From contig NEEC01000015.1 in NCBI GenBank assembly GCA_002189035.1, positions 1,054,001-1,118,000 of the forward strand: 64,000 nt of DNA, written 5' to 3'. This document shows positions 1-11,806 of this stretch, piece after piece. The position numbers and the translations under genes are program-made. The notes below the pieces were generated by a model. The model searched no databases, was not told the DNA's origin, and worked only from the letters and a program-made list of their open reading frames with translations. The first letter of the stretch is position 1; each line of letters begins with the position of its first letter. The DNA comes from Utricularia gibba (lineage: Eukaryota; Streptophyta; Magnoliopsida; Lamiales; Lentibulariaceae).

Positions 1-958
1 GTTTGTTCTATCAACGTGTTTAAATTCAGAAATGAAGCAGCTTTCCGTTTTTCCTGCAGGCAGTCAGCCTGATTTTTTGGGAGAATTAAGTCCACATTTT
101 AGGGTTGTCGTTTCCTAATGAAGAAAAAAAAAAGCCTGATGACAAGGAATCGCAGTGTAACATGTTAGATATGATGTCCTGAAAAAAATATATGTAACTA
201 ATTAAGAGAAAATTAAAAAAAAAAACAATATCTCAAATTTCAGTCGATATAAATATTTTAATTCTTTAAGTCTTAAAATTTTAAAAAATACATCTCAAAT
301 TATCAAAATCGTGTAACAAAGATCCAAACGGTTTTTATTTTTTAAAAAAAATGAACTGGTATACAGTGTTGTGGATCGATTCTAGTTTCAAACCCAATAA
401 ATTTTCGTGCTAGGTGTTTTCGTATTTGTGTTTAAAATTCAATAAATCAAATAATATCTTTATTAGAGTTATATAACATTTATATATCATATAATTTTAA
501 GTAGTGATAATTATATTGTATCTCGTATGAAGCACCATTATAATGATTTTCTATTAAGGTTAAAATCGATTAATTTTGATAACATGATGAATGAAATATA
601 TAATTTCATTAATTTGGAGGTGAACTATTTATAATAAGATAAATTTAGGTTTTTATGATGTAATTTTAAAAATTGAGAATTAAACTATTTATATCGACTA
701 TAAATTGTAGTGATATTGGAAAATTTCACCAATTAATTAATTAAAATTGTTTTGCCTCTAAGTTATTGATAGTACAATGGGAGTGACTTTGTTTGGTGTG
801 AATTGGTGCATGGGACTTTGGAACCCCTTGTGATTGAGTTGGGTTTGCATCTTGAAGGATTTTATTTCATTTCGAGGTACACACCAAAGCACAAGTGTTA
901 TTCACCACAGTTGAGAAATATACATACTTGTTGAGATGGTAAGGTGAAGAGGTAAAAT
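1..958. other. AT-rich intergenic spacer
   Basis: No coding frame with domain-like content is visible on either strand. The DNA is strongly AT-rich with short A and T runs. It is the downstream flank of the minus-strand VTL gene, so its right end should hold that gene's 3' UTR and poly(A) region. No RNA gene or repeat was recognised. Confidence 0.6.
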
Positions 959-1588
959 TTAGAAGCTCGTGGATCCGACAAGCTTGGTTAGGCCAAAGGT
1001 GATGGCCATGGCCAGCCACCCCCCTACCAAGACCCTCACGGCGGAGCGCACCACCGGGGCCCGACCGAGAGCCGCCCCGGCCCACCCGAACACCACCAAC
1101 GCCACGCTCACCGACGTGACCACCGCGACAACCCTGAGCTTATACTCCTTGATGAAGCAAGCGGCCAACAAGGGCACCATGGCGCCCAGGGAGAAGGAAA
1201 GGGCCGATGCCATGGACGCTTGTATGGGATTGGGTAAAGAGGGGCTGTCTTCCACGTCATTTGCAGCGCCAGCGGCTTTGTTTTCTCTTCGGAGCTGGGC
1301 CAGCTCTATGTCCAGCTGGGAGTAAACGGAGACGAATTCGCCGATGGCCATGGAACAGGCCCCGGCCACCAGGCCGGAGAACCCCGCCAGAATCATCGTC
1401 TTGATGTCGGTCTTGACAGCCCCTACGCCCACCATGAGGGAGGCCGTGGAGAGGATTCCGTCGTTGGCGCCGAGGACGGCGGCACGTAGCCACTGGGAAC
1501 GCTTCGAGTAGTCAAAATCCTCGCCATGCTCGACGTCAGCTGGTGGTATGGTCTGTTGCTCAGGGAGGCTTGATTTTTCGGCATCCAT
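959..1588 (-). CDS. Vacuolar iron transporter homolog (VTL / nodulin-21 type)
   Basis: Intronless, 209 aa, the usual size of plant VTL proteins. The sequence shows a short acidic N-terminus, then a segment around residues 33-60 with the GANDGILSTASLMVGVG signature of the CCC1/VIT family, a second membrane stretch rich in small residues (AGFSGLVAGACSMAIGEFVS), and three hydrophobic segments in the C-terminal half. Members move Fe(II), and in some cases Mn(II), from cytosol into vacuole or, for nodulin-21, across a symbiosome membrane. As in other VTLs, the long cytosolic metal-binding helices of full VIT1 are shortened to a loop of about 35 residues. The family call is firm; the exact paralog (VTL1-5) and metal are not decided by sequence alone. 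Confidence 0.93.
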   Translation of the reverse strand: MDAEKSSLPEQQTIPPADVEHGEDFDYSKRSQWLRAAVLGANDGILSTASLMVGVGAVKTDIKTMILAGFSGLVAGACSMAIGEFVSVYSQLDIELAQLRRENKAAGAANDVEDSPSLPNPIQASMASALSFSLGAMVPLLAACFIKEYKLRVVAVVTSVSVALVVFGWAGAALGRAPVVRSAVRVLVGGWLAMAITFGLTKLVGSTSF

Positions 1589-1665
1589 TGCCGGACAGTG
1601 CCCTGATCCTGCGGCGACGGATCACTGATGTTATCGGTGGTTACCGGAGTTCATCAACCTTCTAG

Positions 1666-1673
1666 TATATATA
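1666..1673 (-). promoter_or_regulatory. TATA box of the VTL gene
   Basis: A TATATATA run, read on the minus strand, lies about 80 bp upstream of the VTL start codon. That fits a short 5' UTR. No iron-responsive element was identified with confidence. Confidence 0.5.
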
Positions 1674-1680
1674 AGAGAAA

Positions 1681-4490
1681 AAAGACCTGTTTTCTAGGCT
1701 TTTACTTCATCATTCCATTTCTTTTTTTATTTTTCAAAAACGCTACCACACAAATATTTGATGGTTCATAAATTTTCGCACCTCTCATTCTTTATCTGTA
1801 TGATGCATGACGCTAGAATCCACTTGCATTGGATTTTCAAGGTCTATTTACAGGTTTTAAATCTGGAAAAGCATTTTGGAAATAGTGATGTGCAACAAGG
1901 AGAGTTAAAGCATGATCATTTTATTTTGAATGTAAAACAAACATCCCAATCAACAAGAAAACACATGAGGCAGAGGGTGTTAGCTACTAGCCACGTCTTC
2001 TGAAACAAAACCACTCTGCAAACAACAAAACCCTAGAAGCTTTTCCGAGCGACCCCAGTTCATGGGATGGCGATTTGGATTGTAACGTCTGCCCATACCG
2101 TACAAGAACAGCTACAGTTCAAAATGGAGGGGATCAAGCACTTGATTGTTAATGGCAGGCGACAGATTCCCGTATTGAATGGTTCATTTTTTTAGAGTGT
2201 GATAGGAAAACTTGATGACCTTTCTAATAGGTGTCTGGGCGAAAACGAAGACTTGGAGTTTGAAGGCTTAGTCTCGTGGGGTGTGTACATTATAACGATA
2301 TGTCTCATATTGAAATTAAGAATTTAATGGATTTGACATTTACACATAAAATTAAAGTATACAATCAATATAAATCATGTTAAAAAAATTAGTATCAATC
2401 AATTAGTAATGATTTATAATTTTTTATATATTTAATTATTTTACTTTTAAATTCGATATTATTTGATCTAATTACAGTTTCTCGACATTAACATAACTTC
2501 CCAGCCCCAAAAACATCCCACACCTTGCATTGCATTGAATACACTATAAAAATAAGATATCGATACTATGGATCTGCTCGGTCTTTTATTTTTATCTGCG
2601 TTTGTTGGAATGAACACTGTGCATCAGGTCGAGTCACAGACAGTAAAAGATTAGGTCATCGAATTTGTTGGGGGTGCGACATTCTGTTACGAGTGAAGCG
2701 ACATGCAATAGCTTGAAAAAGTTGAAAAAGGGAGCGAACTATTATCGAAAACAAGTGGGTTTCTGCTCGATATTCACTAGCACAAAGGCTCTCGACAAAT
2801 GTCGCGGTCCATTTTCGAGGCATGATTGGTTTGTAGAAACAATCATTTTTGCTTTGCTTTCCCATTCTTGACACATACCCATAGCCATCCAAACGAAAAC
2901 CAACCACCGGTTCAAATGATAATGGGGTATGAATTGTTGTAAACCAAACACCAAATACGAGAAAACAATCAAATCCTCCTACACAAACACTGTACTAAAG
3001 GATTTTTTGATCTTCATGATTGAAGAGTCCGGTTGAGAGTACAATCTAGGTCAAACAAGTTTGAATATATATCCCCAAACTCTAATGGACTTCAGACATA
3101 AAAAATGTGGGCTAGGCTTGCCAACACGCGTAGCATTTTAGGATCAGATTTGCACCCCATCTGAACGCGTAGAATTTTAGGTTTCGGGGTCGATCTAATA
3201 AATAGGTATGACTGCTTTTCAAATCCATCAATACAAAAGGAATATCATCCTACATAAATTAGTTGAAATAGATGTAGGATTCCATACGTGTTATCCAATA
3301 CCATATTTTCCAAGTTAACTCAACGAGAGCCAGGAGCTATCTCTCTATGTGTTGTTGTGAGTGCCCGGTGCATGCATCTACTCTCTATCAACTTTACCAC
3401 AGTAGCGACCCGCATAGTGACGTTTATGCATTCTATAATCCACCATTCATCGGGAGGACGGTGAAGGTACGTAGACAATGATAAGACAAGACAGATCCCC
3501 ATTCAAAGAGGTAACTATACGACGTCGTGGGGGTGAGAGGGAAACCATTATCGTGGAGGAGGAATGCCGCAAGTAACATTTGTAGATAGGGTTGAAGATG
3601 GCCCATTTGCTTTTCTTCACTAATTGTAATATCGCCTTCATTTCTATTTCATGTCGTTACATAGATTCCTTTATGATGTTGGGAAACAGAAAGAAACGCA
3701 CACACGTGTTTGGAAAAATAGTTGGAGGAAGGTCGAGGATGAATCGGGCCAAATATAGTTTTGGGTCGGCCCGCGGGATTGATTCATGGACTCCGGCTTG
3801 ATAAGCGGGATTTCCTGTGGCCCAAATCCAATGGGCCACTATTTTTTTTTCCGTGGAACATGCGGTGCATGGGCTGCTGAAAAAGGTAAAAGAAAACCTT
3901 TGAAATATCTAAAATACCCTCCTTATAAATAATTATCTTTAATAAAAAAGATTTTACTCATAGTTTTAGGATAAAATGATTCACAAAAAAAGTAATTTAA
4001 ATTCAATAGGAGAAAATTATTCATTTTTTTTTACATCTTTCTTGCCTTTCTTATTAAAGGTGGCACCCACCCCCCTCCCGCTTGCTGCGCTCTTTTTGTT
4101 TTGCGATTTTAAAAAAGTTGAAAATATTAAACTAAATATGAATTATAGTCATTTTCCAAAACGTTGCAAATATACGAAGCTTAGCTTATTTATCAGGATA
4201 AAATACGAATACTTCACAAGGGTCAGGATTTAATTTTCTTTTTTAATGTTGAGAAAATTGGGCACATGATTGAATTGAAGATGGATGTCGAAATTCACGT
4301 CAGGTTTACACTTGACATCAGCAAACATCACACACACACACACAGACGCGGTGAAGGACAGGCCAAAGGAAAGAGATAGTGCATGGGGCATGCTTTTCTT
4401 TTTTTCATCATTCTCCATGCAGCAAAGGAGGTTTGCAGAGACTAGCACTCGTTTGAACAAACATTGAAGGACCATCTTGGAAACACCGAA
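1681..4490. other. Intergenic spacer without a supported gene
   Basis: Open frames here are under 90 codons, overlap each other on both strands and show no family resemblance. The content is AT-rich, with a short CA microsatellite near 4330-4343 and homopolymer A/T runs. The left end is the VTL promoter flank and the right end is the 3' flank of the extensin-like gene. Confidence 0.5.
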
Positions 4491-4496
4491 ACTAAT

Positions 4497-5654
4497 TCAG
4501 ATGCTGGGGCGGAGGGGAGACACGTATGCGTACCCCGCTGGAGGAGGGGGTGACGTGTATTTGTACGCCGGCGATGGGGATTTAGAAGGGGCATGTCGAT
4601 GGTGCGGCGGATGTACCTTGTGGACTGGCGGCGGAGGGGATTTGGGGAGTGGAGGTGGTGGTGGGGACTTTGAGACAGGTGGGCGTTCGTGGTGAACTGG
4701 CGGCGGAGGGGATTTTGGAACTGGGGATGGTGGTGGCTTCTTGGACACTGGTGGGCGCTCATGGTGAGCTGGCGGCGGAGGGGATTTGGGAACTGGGGAT
4801 GGTGGAGGCTTCTTTGAGACTGATGGGCGTTCATGATGAGCTGGCGGCGGAGGGGATTTGGGAACTGGGGATGGTGGAGGCTTCTTTGAGACTGGTGGGC
4901 GTTCATGGTGAACTGGCGGGGGCGGGAATTTGTGGACAGGGGAGGGTGGCGGTGGAGACCTGTAAGTGTAAGAGGGCGGAGGTGGGGATTTGTGAACTGG
5001 GTGCGGATGTCTTGGAGGTGATTTTAATGCAGGTGGGTGTTCTTTGTGTGCCGGCGGTGGGGGAGGTGGGAAGACAGGCGGAGGCGGGGATTTGCGTACC
5101 GGCGATGGTGGGGCTTTGGAGACAGGAGGCAACGGCGGAGGCGGTTTATGGACAGGCGCTGGAGGGGGAGATTTGTGAACAGGAGGTGGATGCAATGGAG
5201 GTGACTTCAAAACAGGTGGCTTTTCCTTGTGCACCGGCGGTGGAGGAGATTTCTTAACGGGTGAAGGCGGTCCTGGAGATGGGTGCACAGAAGGTGGAGG
5301 TGCTTTATGTGCATGTGGCGGTGGTTTCACCTTCGGTGGCCTCTCTTTGTGTACTGGCGGCGGCGGTGGCGATTTCGGAATCGGAGCCGGATGCACCGGC
5401 GGCTTCACAGACGGTGGGCGTTCAATGTGCCCCGGTGGAGGAGGAGGAGGAGGATACGCCTTTGCCGGGGCCGGTGGCGGTGGGTGCAGATGCGGCTTCT
5501 TCTGCGGTGGAGCATGTTTGGGTTTCAAGTGATGGCGCGTCGGCGGCGGCGGCGACTGGTAGACATACGGCGGAGCCGAGGAGAGCCCATCATTCGCCAC
5601 CACACTCGTACTCAAGAACAGGAAGACGCAAAACAGCAGACAGTGAGAAGCCAT
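4497..5654 (-). CDS. Extensin-like proline-rich cell wall protein
   Basis: About 385 aa, intronless. I start it at the Met of MASHCLLFCVFLFLSTSVVA, a clean secretory signal peptide; an in-frame Met 11 codons upstream would bury it and lies closer to the TATA box. The mature chain is almost entirely Pro-rich, with repeated SPPPP blocks (the Ser-Hyp4 motif for O-arabinosylation in extensins) alternating with VHK/HHERPPVSK spacers. Tyr is rare, appearing in PPYVYQSPPPP, SYTYRSPPPP and YKYTSPPPP, so only a few Tyr cross-link sites are present. The product should be secreted, hydroxylated and deposited in the wall. High Lys/His could give ionic binding to pectin. It is best called a proline-rich/extensin-like protein rather than a classical cross-linking extensin. 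There is no C-terminal lectin, LRR or Ole e 1 domain. Confidence 0.88.
   Translation of the reverse strand: MASHCLLFCVFLFLSTSVVANDGLSSAPPYVYQSPPPPTRHHLKPKHAPPQKKPHLHPPPPAPAKAYPPPPPPPGHIERPPSVKPPVHPAPIPKSPPPPPVHKERPPKVKPPPHAHKAPPPSVHPSPGPPSPVKKSPPPPVHKEKPPVLKSPPLHPPPVHKSPPPAPVHKPPPPLPPVSKAPPSPVRKSPPPPVFPPPPPPAHKEHPPALKSPPRHPHPVHKSPPPPSYTYRSPPPPSPVHKFPPPPVHHERPPVSKKPPPSPVPKSPPPPAHHERPSVSKKPPPSPVPKSPPPPAHHERPPVSKKPPPSPVPKSPPPPVHHERPPVSKSPPPPPLPKSPPPPVHKVHPPHHRHAPSKSPSPAYKYTSPPPPAGYAYVSPLRPSI
4643..4930 (-). repeat. Tandem 72-bp coding repeat in the extensin-like gene
   Basis: Four consecutive 24-residue units of the form [S/F]PPPP[A/V]HHERPxVSKxPPPxPxPK lie near the C-terminus of the extensin-like protein, with only a few substitutions between units. 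The near-identity at DNA level indicates recent unequal exchange or slippage. The fifth, downstream unit has diverged to a His-rich tail. Confidence 0.8.
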
Positions 5655-5696
5655 TCTTCCCCTCCCTACACCTTCCTCTCCAAACACCCACCCCGC

Positions 5697-5702
5697 TTTA
5701 TA
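5697..5702 (-). promoter_or_regulatory. TATA box of the extensin-like gene
   Basis: CTATAAAG on the minus strand lies about 43 bp upstream of the chosen start codon. This spacing leaves only a very short leader and supports the downstream Met (signal-peptide Met) as the start. Confidence 0.55.
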
Positions 5703-5709
5703 GCTACAA

Positions 5710-7500
5710 AAAAAAAGGTCTCGGAGATGACGCTACGTGCCTGGGCACTGAGGCACAATTACATTACGAGATGGTATGAGGAGTATGGGAAGAGACGTGT
5801 CTACGCAAGAATTTGCATGCGCAGAAATGATCACGTGCAGGCTAAATCAAAATCAGGATTCCTGCAACACAAATATAATTACATAAATGTTGTGTCCTGA
5901 AATTGGAAAAGTCAACAGCGACAGAGCAGTTCTGGCACCCACTCAATGCCATGAAAATACGCCAACTTTTGTTATTTTGCTCCCTCTCCAATCATTTCAA
6001 AAAATGATGTCATAAATACAAGCTTTTTTTTTCCAACTTTTATAAAACCTGAATAATTCCTATAGCATATGAGGCATACTGTTGATTTACAAATGGATTG
6101 ATTTTCTAACCACGAGGAATCACTTTAGTCTATTTACACATCATGAAGCATAATTTCACTATAGATTGATTATGTCTAAGATACTATGAAAATCTCAAGA
6201 GTGACATCTTTTTTTATCATAAGCATCAAAGATACATCGGGGGGTGCCTCAGAAACAACAAAAGGCGGCACAGATGATCGGTGACATATGTCCGGAGCGA
6301 GCACCTCCGGTAGAGAGGTGACGGGGGAGGTGTCGGAGAGAAAACTCTGCTATAATGAATGAGATAATTTGTATTATAACAAACAATACTACATTAGAAA
6401 ATAAAAATGAAATATTAATTATATAATATATTATAAATTATTAGTAATAAGTTAAGATTAATTTTTACTAATATTATATACATTTATTGTATATTTGTGT
6501 TTCACATGTTTTCATCAAATCAATAAAATCTTGAAATTCAATAATTCGCTATATCACAAGCTCTTATCTTAGTGTTTGAAAGCGAAAATTTGAGATTTTC
6601 AATCTATAGAAACAACAAACATACATGTGAAATTGAGCAAAATCAGTGAAATACATGTTCGTAATTCATATGTTGTTATAGGAAAAGAAAACATATATAT
6701 TATATTTCATATAAAACATTGACGAAAAGTATTAATGATGAAGTTAGTAGAGATGAAAAAACATGTAATAATGATAAATTTGATGATGATAAAAACAATT
6801 CTCATTAGGAATGATATTCTTGATAAATCACATAATCCTGTAATCATCCTAAAGTAATGTAACTAGCCAAGCCCCCGACTTCTCTGTCATTTCCCCCTTG
6901 CCCTGATTCGTGTGTGTTTACCGCCCTTAACCTAAATTGCTCTTGGGGGTTTTCTTTAACCTCAGCCACAACACCCCATCAATGCCTCTGTGCGCCTCGG
7001 GATTACAAACACGATGGGTCAAAATGTTAGGGTTTGTCAGGATAGCGATGGGGCCCACACCGGCATGGAGAATGGCAGTGTCCCTGCTTTTTTCCTGCCA
7101 CTTGAAAGAAAAAGAGAGAAACAGAGACGACTCGACTCACATTAGGTGCATAATTGGACCCTAGGAGGAAGGCAGCCCAAGTAGGGAGTAGAGTGAAAAA
7201 CAGAAAACGATACACGAAACAGCGTGGTCGGTCTCTATTCTCAGCACATATCTACCCATCACAACTTTTTGTCCACCAACAACCAAATTTCAAAGGAGTC
7301 GAAGCGATACTCTGCGCATATCCACACCAGGTTTCATTTCCCGGTGAGAATCCGAGGTTCAATGTCCCAGTTTGGTAGCATGCGAAGAGTCGCAATTTGT
7401 ATGCGTGACCGCGTGACGGGTTTCCATACGAGTTGGATCCCGGGGGAGTCACCTTTCAAACGGCTGTTGAATACTCATAAAAAAAGGGTAGGAAGGAAGG
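5710..7500. other. Intergenic spacer between divergent genes
   Basis: This is the shared 5' region of the minus-strand extensin-like gene and the plus-strand U-box gene. It is mainly AT-rich, with a more GC-balanced last 700 bp next to the U-box gene. Small open frames there show no domain content. No repeat or RNA gene was recognised. Confidence 0.5.
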
Positions 7501-7513
7501 AGGGATGTATGGT

Positions 7514-7560
7514 TTGACTGGATGACTGCGTTACGGGGCCTTGACTTGGGACCATAAATA
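7514..7560 (+). promoter_or_regulatory. Promoter of the U-box gene: two W-box cores and a TATA-like element
   Basis: Two TTGACT elements (7514-7519 and 7541-7546), the core bound by WRKY factors, precede CATAAATA at 7553-7560, which sits about 30 bp before the ATG. WRKY control would fit the defence and stress role of many plant U-box/ARM ligases, but that is inference. The ATG is so close to the TATA-like element that the 5' UTR must be very short, or the real TSS lies further upstream. Confidence 0.45.
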
Positions 7561-7590
7561 CGCGGATGCCCAGAGCCCTACCGTCGGAGA

Positions 7591-8814
7591 ATGGCACCGG
7601 ATAAGTCAAGAGAACAACTACACCTCGCGATTCCGGCGCAATTCCGCTGCCCGATTTCATTGGATTTGATGAGGTCCCCGGTGAGTCTTTCCACTGGCGT
7701 CACCTACGACCGGAGCTCAATCCAGCGATGGCTCGCCCTCGGCAACAACACTTGTCCCGCGACCATGCAGACTCTGTCGTCGACTCGCACAACCCCTAAT
7801 CTCACCCTTCGCCGCCTCATTGACCTATGGATTTCCCAGGCTGGCACTGTGCCGTCACCGTCGTCACTATTATCGAAACGGGAATTGGCGGAAATCATTG
7901 GCGGTGAATTGGACTCGGAGTCTCTGGCGAAGGTAATTGGTTTCTCAACGGCGTCAGAGGAGAACTTAGCGTTCATTGCTCGGTCGGAGGACGCGGTAGC
8001 GAAATTGGTTTCCTTCTTCCGGAGGTCCGACGAGATCCGAATCCGCGAGCAGATCGTTCAACTGTTCGATTTGATTTCTCATGAAGATGGAGCCACGGAG
8101 AGATTGAATCGCCTGATTTTGACCGGCGACTGCGTCAAAGATCAATTATCCTCATTTGCCGTGGTTCTCCAAAAAGGAACCACCGCGGCGAAGATCCAAT
8201 CGGTCAGAATCCTGGAACAGATCGCAATTAACCCGGAATCGAAGCGCAAAATCGCCGGAACAACGGTGATTCTCACCGGAATCTACGCCCTCGCCGCAAC
8301 AGAAACCGACACGACCGCAATCCAAGCCGCGCTCTCATCCCTAACCGCAGTCTCCGTCACACGAGCAGCGAAAACGGAGCTGATTCGATTGGGAATAGTG
8401 AGAACCGCCACAAGAATCCTCTCCAACTCCTCCATCCGAGGTTTAACCGAGGCGGCCATAGCAACGGTAGAGATTGCAGCCACGTGTACAGAGGGCAGAG
8501 CTGCGATTGCGGCGGACAGCGAATGTGTGGCTGCGATCGTTTCCAGGCTGATGAAGTGTTCCGGTGCAGCGACGGAGCACGGCATAACGGTGCTCTGGAG
8601 CGTGTGCTGCTTGGCACGTGACGCGGTGGCCCAGGAAATAGCCCGTGGTGCCAATGGGTTGACCAAGGTACTACTCGTGATGCAGAGCGATTGCTCCGCA
8701 CGTACAAGACAGATGTGCAACGAGTTAGTGAAGGTGCTAAGAGTGAAGGGCCCTGGCAATCAACCCAATCTGGCCTCGTACGTCTCTAGGACCACACACA
8801 TTACGCCTTATTAA
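7591..8814 (+). CDS. U-box E3 ubiquitin ligase with ARM-type repeats (PUB27/28-like)
   Basis: Intronless, 407 aa. A U-box occupies about residues 14-86 (IPAQFRCPISLDLMRSPVSL, then TGVTYDRSSIQRWL, then NNTCPATMQTL and PNLTLRRLIDLW). The remaining ~310 residues are Ala/Leu-rich helical sequence with repeating pairs typical of degenerate ARM repeats. The U-box recruits an E2 without zinc, and the ARM region binds the substrate, so the product should act as a cytosolic or membrane-associated E3 ligase. The CPATMQ signature and SPVSLSTGVTYDR spacing resemble Arabidopsis PUB27/28 more than CMPG1-type PUB20/21, which carry Cys-Met-Pro-Gly at this point. Family certain, subgroup likely. The substrate cannot be read from sequence. 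Confidence 0.92.
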   Translation: MAPDKSREQLHLAIPAQFRCPISLDLMRSPVSLSTGVTYDRSSIQRWLALGNNTCPATMQTLSSTRTTPNLTLRRLIDLWISQAGTVPSPSSLLSKRELAEIIGGELDSESLAKVIGFSTASEENLAFIARSEDAVAKLVSFFRRSDEIRIREQIVQLFDLISHEDGATERLNRLILTGDCVKDQLSSFAVVLQKGTTAAKIQSVRILEQIAINPESKRKIAGTTVILTGIYALAATETDTTAIQAALSSLTAVSVTRAAKTELIRLGIVRTATRILSNSSIRGLTEAAIATVEIAATCTEGRAAIAADSECVAAIVSRLMKCSGAATEHGITVLWSVCCLARDAVAQEIARGANGLTKVLLVMQSDCSARTRQMCNELVKVLRVKGPGNQPNLASYVSRTTHITPY

Positions 8815-9894
8815 ATTTCGCTGACAAATTTGTTTCATATTCCATCTTTTTTATTTCTCTGATTCCCTTCTGCATTAAAAAAAATACAAATACTAATAAA
8901 AAAACCATACATTAAAAAAATACAAATGTTGAAGTACGACCCGGTCCAAAGTCGGTTGATCTCCGCGTTCAAAACTCTGCCACACATCGTTGACGAGGGG
9001 GGTGACAAGTCACGTAGTGCATGGGGATCAACTTAATGATGCTGACGTGGCGTTATGATCACATGCATCACTTTCCGACCAGATTAAGAAAATTCACGTT
9101 TAAATCACAACACACGTCCACTTTCTCTTGTGGAAAAATCAAGGTGCCGTTTCCAAATCGTTGAAGCTTCAACCAGCTAAAGAGGATTAGCCGAGTAATT
9201 CCATTCGACAACAACTTGTGTTGCCGTACGTGGTGCGAATCTTTTTTATGCTGTCCTTTCTCTGGCGTGTTTGCCACGCGCCTATATTCTAGATGATCCT
9301 ACGACTATTGACAGGGTGAGGAGCATTAAGGGGATTGTGATGCCACGAAGGAGGTTGGCATCATTGCTTCTGGTAGATTGTGAAACGTGAGGTTTGTATG
9401 AAATAAAATAATATAATTCTTTTTCTATATTAGGGTTTGTACTCTCTACCTATGCATGTAGAGTGGGTTGGGTTGCCTTTTGTTTTTTTTTGGTGGTTGA
9501 TTTGTCCCACATCGGTATTTGATAATTTTCGCTCTTAACTCAGATGCCTTATAATGATCAATTGGGCCACCAAATTGGACTCATACGTTTCTAGGCCTTT
9601 CGGCTAAGACCAAGTGTAGTATTTGCTCTTGTCAGTTTAAAATCTGATAGCTGGGCCAAAGGCTCAAATATTAATTTTTTTAGAGGTAAGGCCCAAAAGA
9701 TCAGCCTGCTGGTCTATGGGTCAGCGCGTCTCCTCGGCGTTAGAGTTATTGCTCGGGCCGGGGGCAGCCGTTCCAATGCTAGTAACCAGTGTTTCATTTT
9801 TTGCGCTTTGGTGGGCCAAGACGAGAAGGATCTGAACTGTGGATGTGCAGGTTTTTCTCAAGCCTTTTCTCTCTAAATAATAGATTTTTGGGGG
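8815..9894. other. Intergenic spacer
   Basis: This stretch holds the 3' flank of the U-box gene and the 5' flank of the COG0212 gene. Only short unsupported frames are present. Homopolymer A runs near 8876-8930 and a T run near 9482-9490 are the only obvious structure. Confidence 0.5.
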
Positions 9895-11512
9895 ATGGAT
9901 GTGCTGTATCTCAAGCTTTCTTTTTCATCCTCATTTGCAACAAAATCAAGATGCAGGTTGAGAGTTCCCCAAAATTTTTGTTCGCTTCTTCATTTTGAAT
10001 GTCAGGCGCCGCCGCATCTTGTGAATTGTCGGAGGAAAATCATTAGGAGAAGTCATACGACGGCGGGAAGCGGAAGTAACGCATTTTTCGATGAGGCGGG
10101 TTACGAGTCTGAGCGTCTGCGTTTGGACGCGATCGCCCGAGAGACGATGGCCCAAAAGTCGGAGGTTGAATTGCTGGATGTGGAGGATTCCAAGGCGTGG
10201 AAATGGGTAATTAGGAAGAGGGTTTGGGATTGGATGGAGGCCAGGAACATAGCACAGTTCCCTAGGCCGGTTCACCATCGGATTCCTAATTTTGTTGGAG
10301 CCAACGTTGCTGCTGATAGAGTAAGCTGCAAAAACATCAGTATTCTTCCGTCTGTTTCTTGTTTATCTCTATCCTTGTTAATTGTTTTGGTAGAGGTTTT
10401 CTGCTAACGAGAAAGCTTCTGGCAGTTAAGTGGATTGGAGGTGTTTAAGGGAGCAAGCTGCGTCAAGGTGAATCCAGATACGCCTCAGAAGCAAGTCAGA
10501 TTTCTCACACTCAAAGGTCCATTTTGTTCAATTCTCTTATCTGTTGTGAACCTGGTGGAGAGATACCCTAACTGCATTGTGTTTCTAGTTACCTCAAGAT
10601 GGATAATGATACCGTGCTTTTATTTATTTATTTTTTTTTTTAAATCCCCGGTCTGTTTTATAGGAGGTAAAAAGCTGTTAACTCCTCAGCCGCGCCTGAG
10701 GACTGGGTTTTTCTCTGTACTAGAGGAATCCAAGTTAACTTCTGAAACGATAAAAGAAGCATGCACCTCTGCTGGAGTTGCGAAATTTGGCAGAGCAATC
10801 GGTTTGGATGAGAAGATCAAAGTTGACTTGATTGTCATTGGTTCGGTTGCTGTTGATCCACTGACAGGGGCTAGACTCGGCAAGGGCGAGGTATTACCCA
10901 TTCTTATTTCTTGATGCACTTAACAGAATTGTCTGTTGTGTCCCAGTATGTGATGAAATGAAACCTTTCCCGGTGAAGGGATTCGCAGAACTTGAGTATG
11001 GTATGCTTCGGTATATGGGTGCCATAGATGATTCTACACCAATTGTAACTTCAGGTCAGATTCCGTCCCATCCTCTTGCCGTGCAAGACTTTTGCAGGTG
11101 ATCATAATGCTCTAAAAACACAATCATGTATTCTATCTCATGTTTGCTTCCTCCAATCTCAGTGCATGATGAGCAACTTGTTGATGACATTCCAGTGGAA
11201 AAGTTGCTTGTTCATGATGTCCCTGTAGATATAATATGCACTCCAACACGAGTTATTTTTACCAATACTTCCATTCCAAAGCCTCAAGGTTAGCTGATGC
11301 TGCATCTTCATTTTAAGCTACCGAATGACTGTCAGTCTTCATACCTGTTACCATGATGCACTGCAGGTATATACTGGGAAAAACTGTCTCCAGAAAAGCT
11401 GGGCCAGATTCGAATTCTAAGAGAGCTCAAAGCCAAGATCGAGCAAGAAACAGGGAGCAAGCTCCCCTGTGGCCCTTCTGAGAAGTTGCCTCCAACAGCT
11501 CGAAGAACGTAA
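9895..11512 (+). CDS. COG0212: 5-formyltetrahydrofolate cyclo-ligase-like protein COG0212, chloroplast
   Basis: Six exons: 9895-10320, 10426-10516, 10664-10890, 10979-11054, 11163-11288, 11367-11512. All junctions are GT-AG and the phases agree, giving 363 aa. The first ~55 residues are Ser/Arg-rich with few acids, a plausible plastid transit peptide. The core includes [33 protein letters not shown], the [12 protein letters not shown] strand-turn and [15 protein letters not shown], which carries the Gly-rich phosphate-loop-like element of the 5-FCL / NagB-RpiA fold. It matches the plant paralog of 5-FCL represented by Arabidopsis At1g76730. Published work on COG0212 links it to thiamin metabolism rather than folate salvage, so I do not assign cyclo-ligase activity. 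Length is close to the family norm. Confidence 0.88.
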
Positions 11513-11806
11513 AGAAGCCCTCCCCTCTTTGGTAAACAAACATAATGAATTTTTAGTATGTATATATTCGGAGGCCCATTTGAATATATGAATTAAAGCC
11601 TGGTCCAATCCAACTGAAATGGCCCATTTGAAAGCACGAAATGAAACTGACCCAATCCAGCCGTCGTACTATTTGTGTTTCTTACCTGTAGAAGCTGTAG
11701 CTCATTGTCGTCTTCTACGTCAAACTTCTCGCCTACACTTGTTGCTGGACCAGATCGTGTTGACGCTGGAGATTGCTTGTCTTGGGTATGATTCCAAGTT
11801 GTTAAG

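Noticed and set aside
4649-5900. Long plus-strand open frames of 100-205 codons opposite the extensin-like gene
   Set aside because: They are Gly/Trp/Arg-rich shadow frames produced by the Pro-rich codon pattern on the other strand, and the minus frame has signal peptide and SPPPP motifs.
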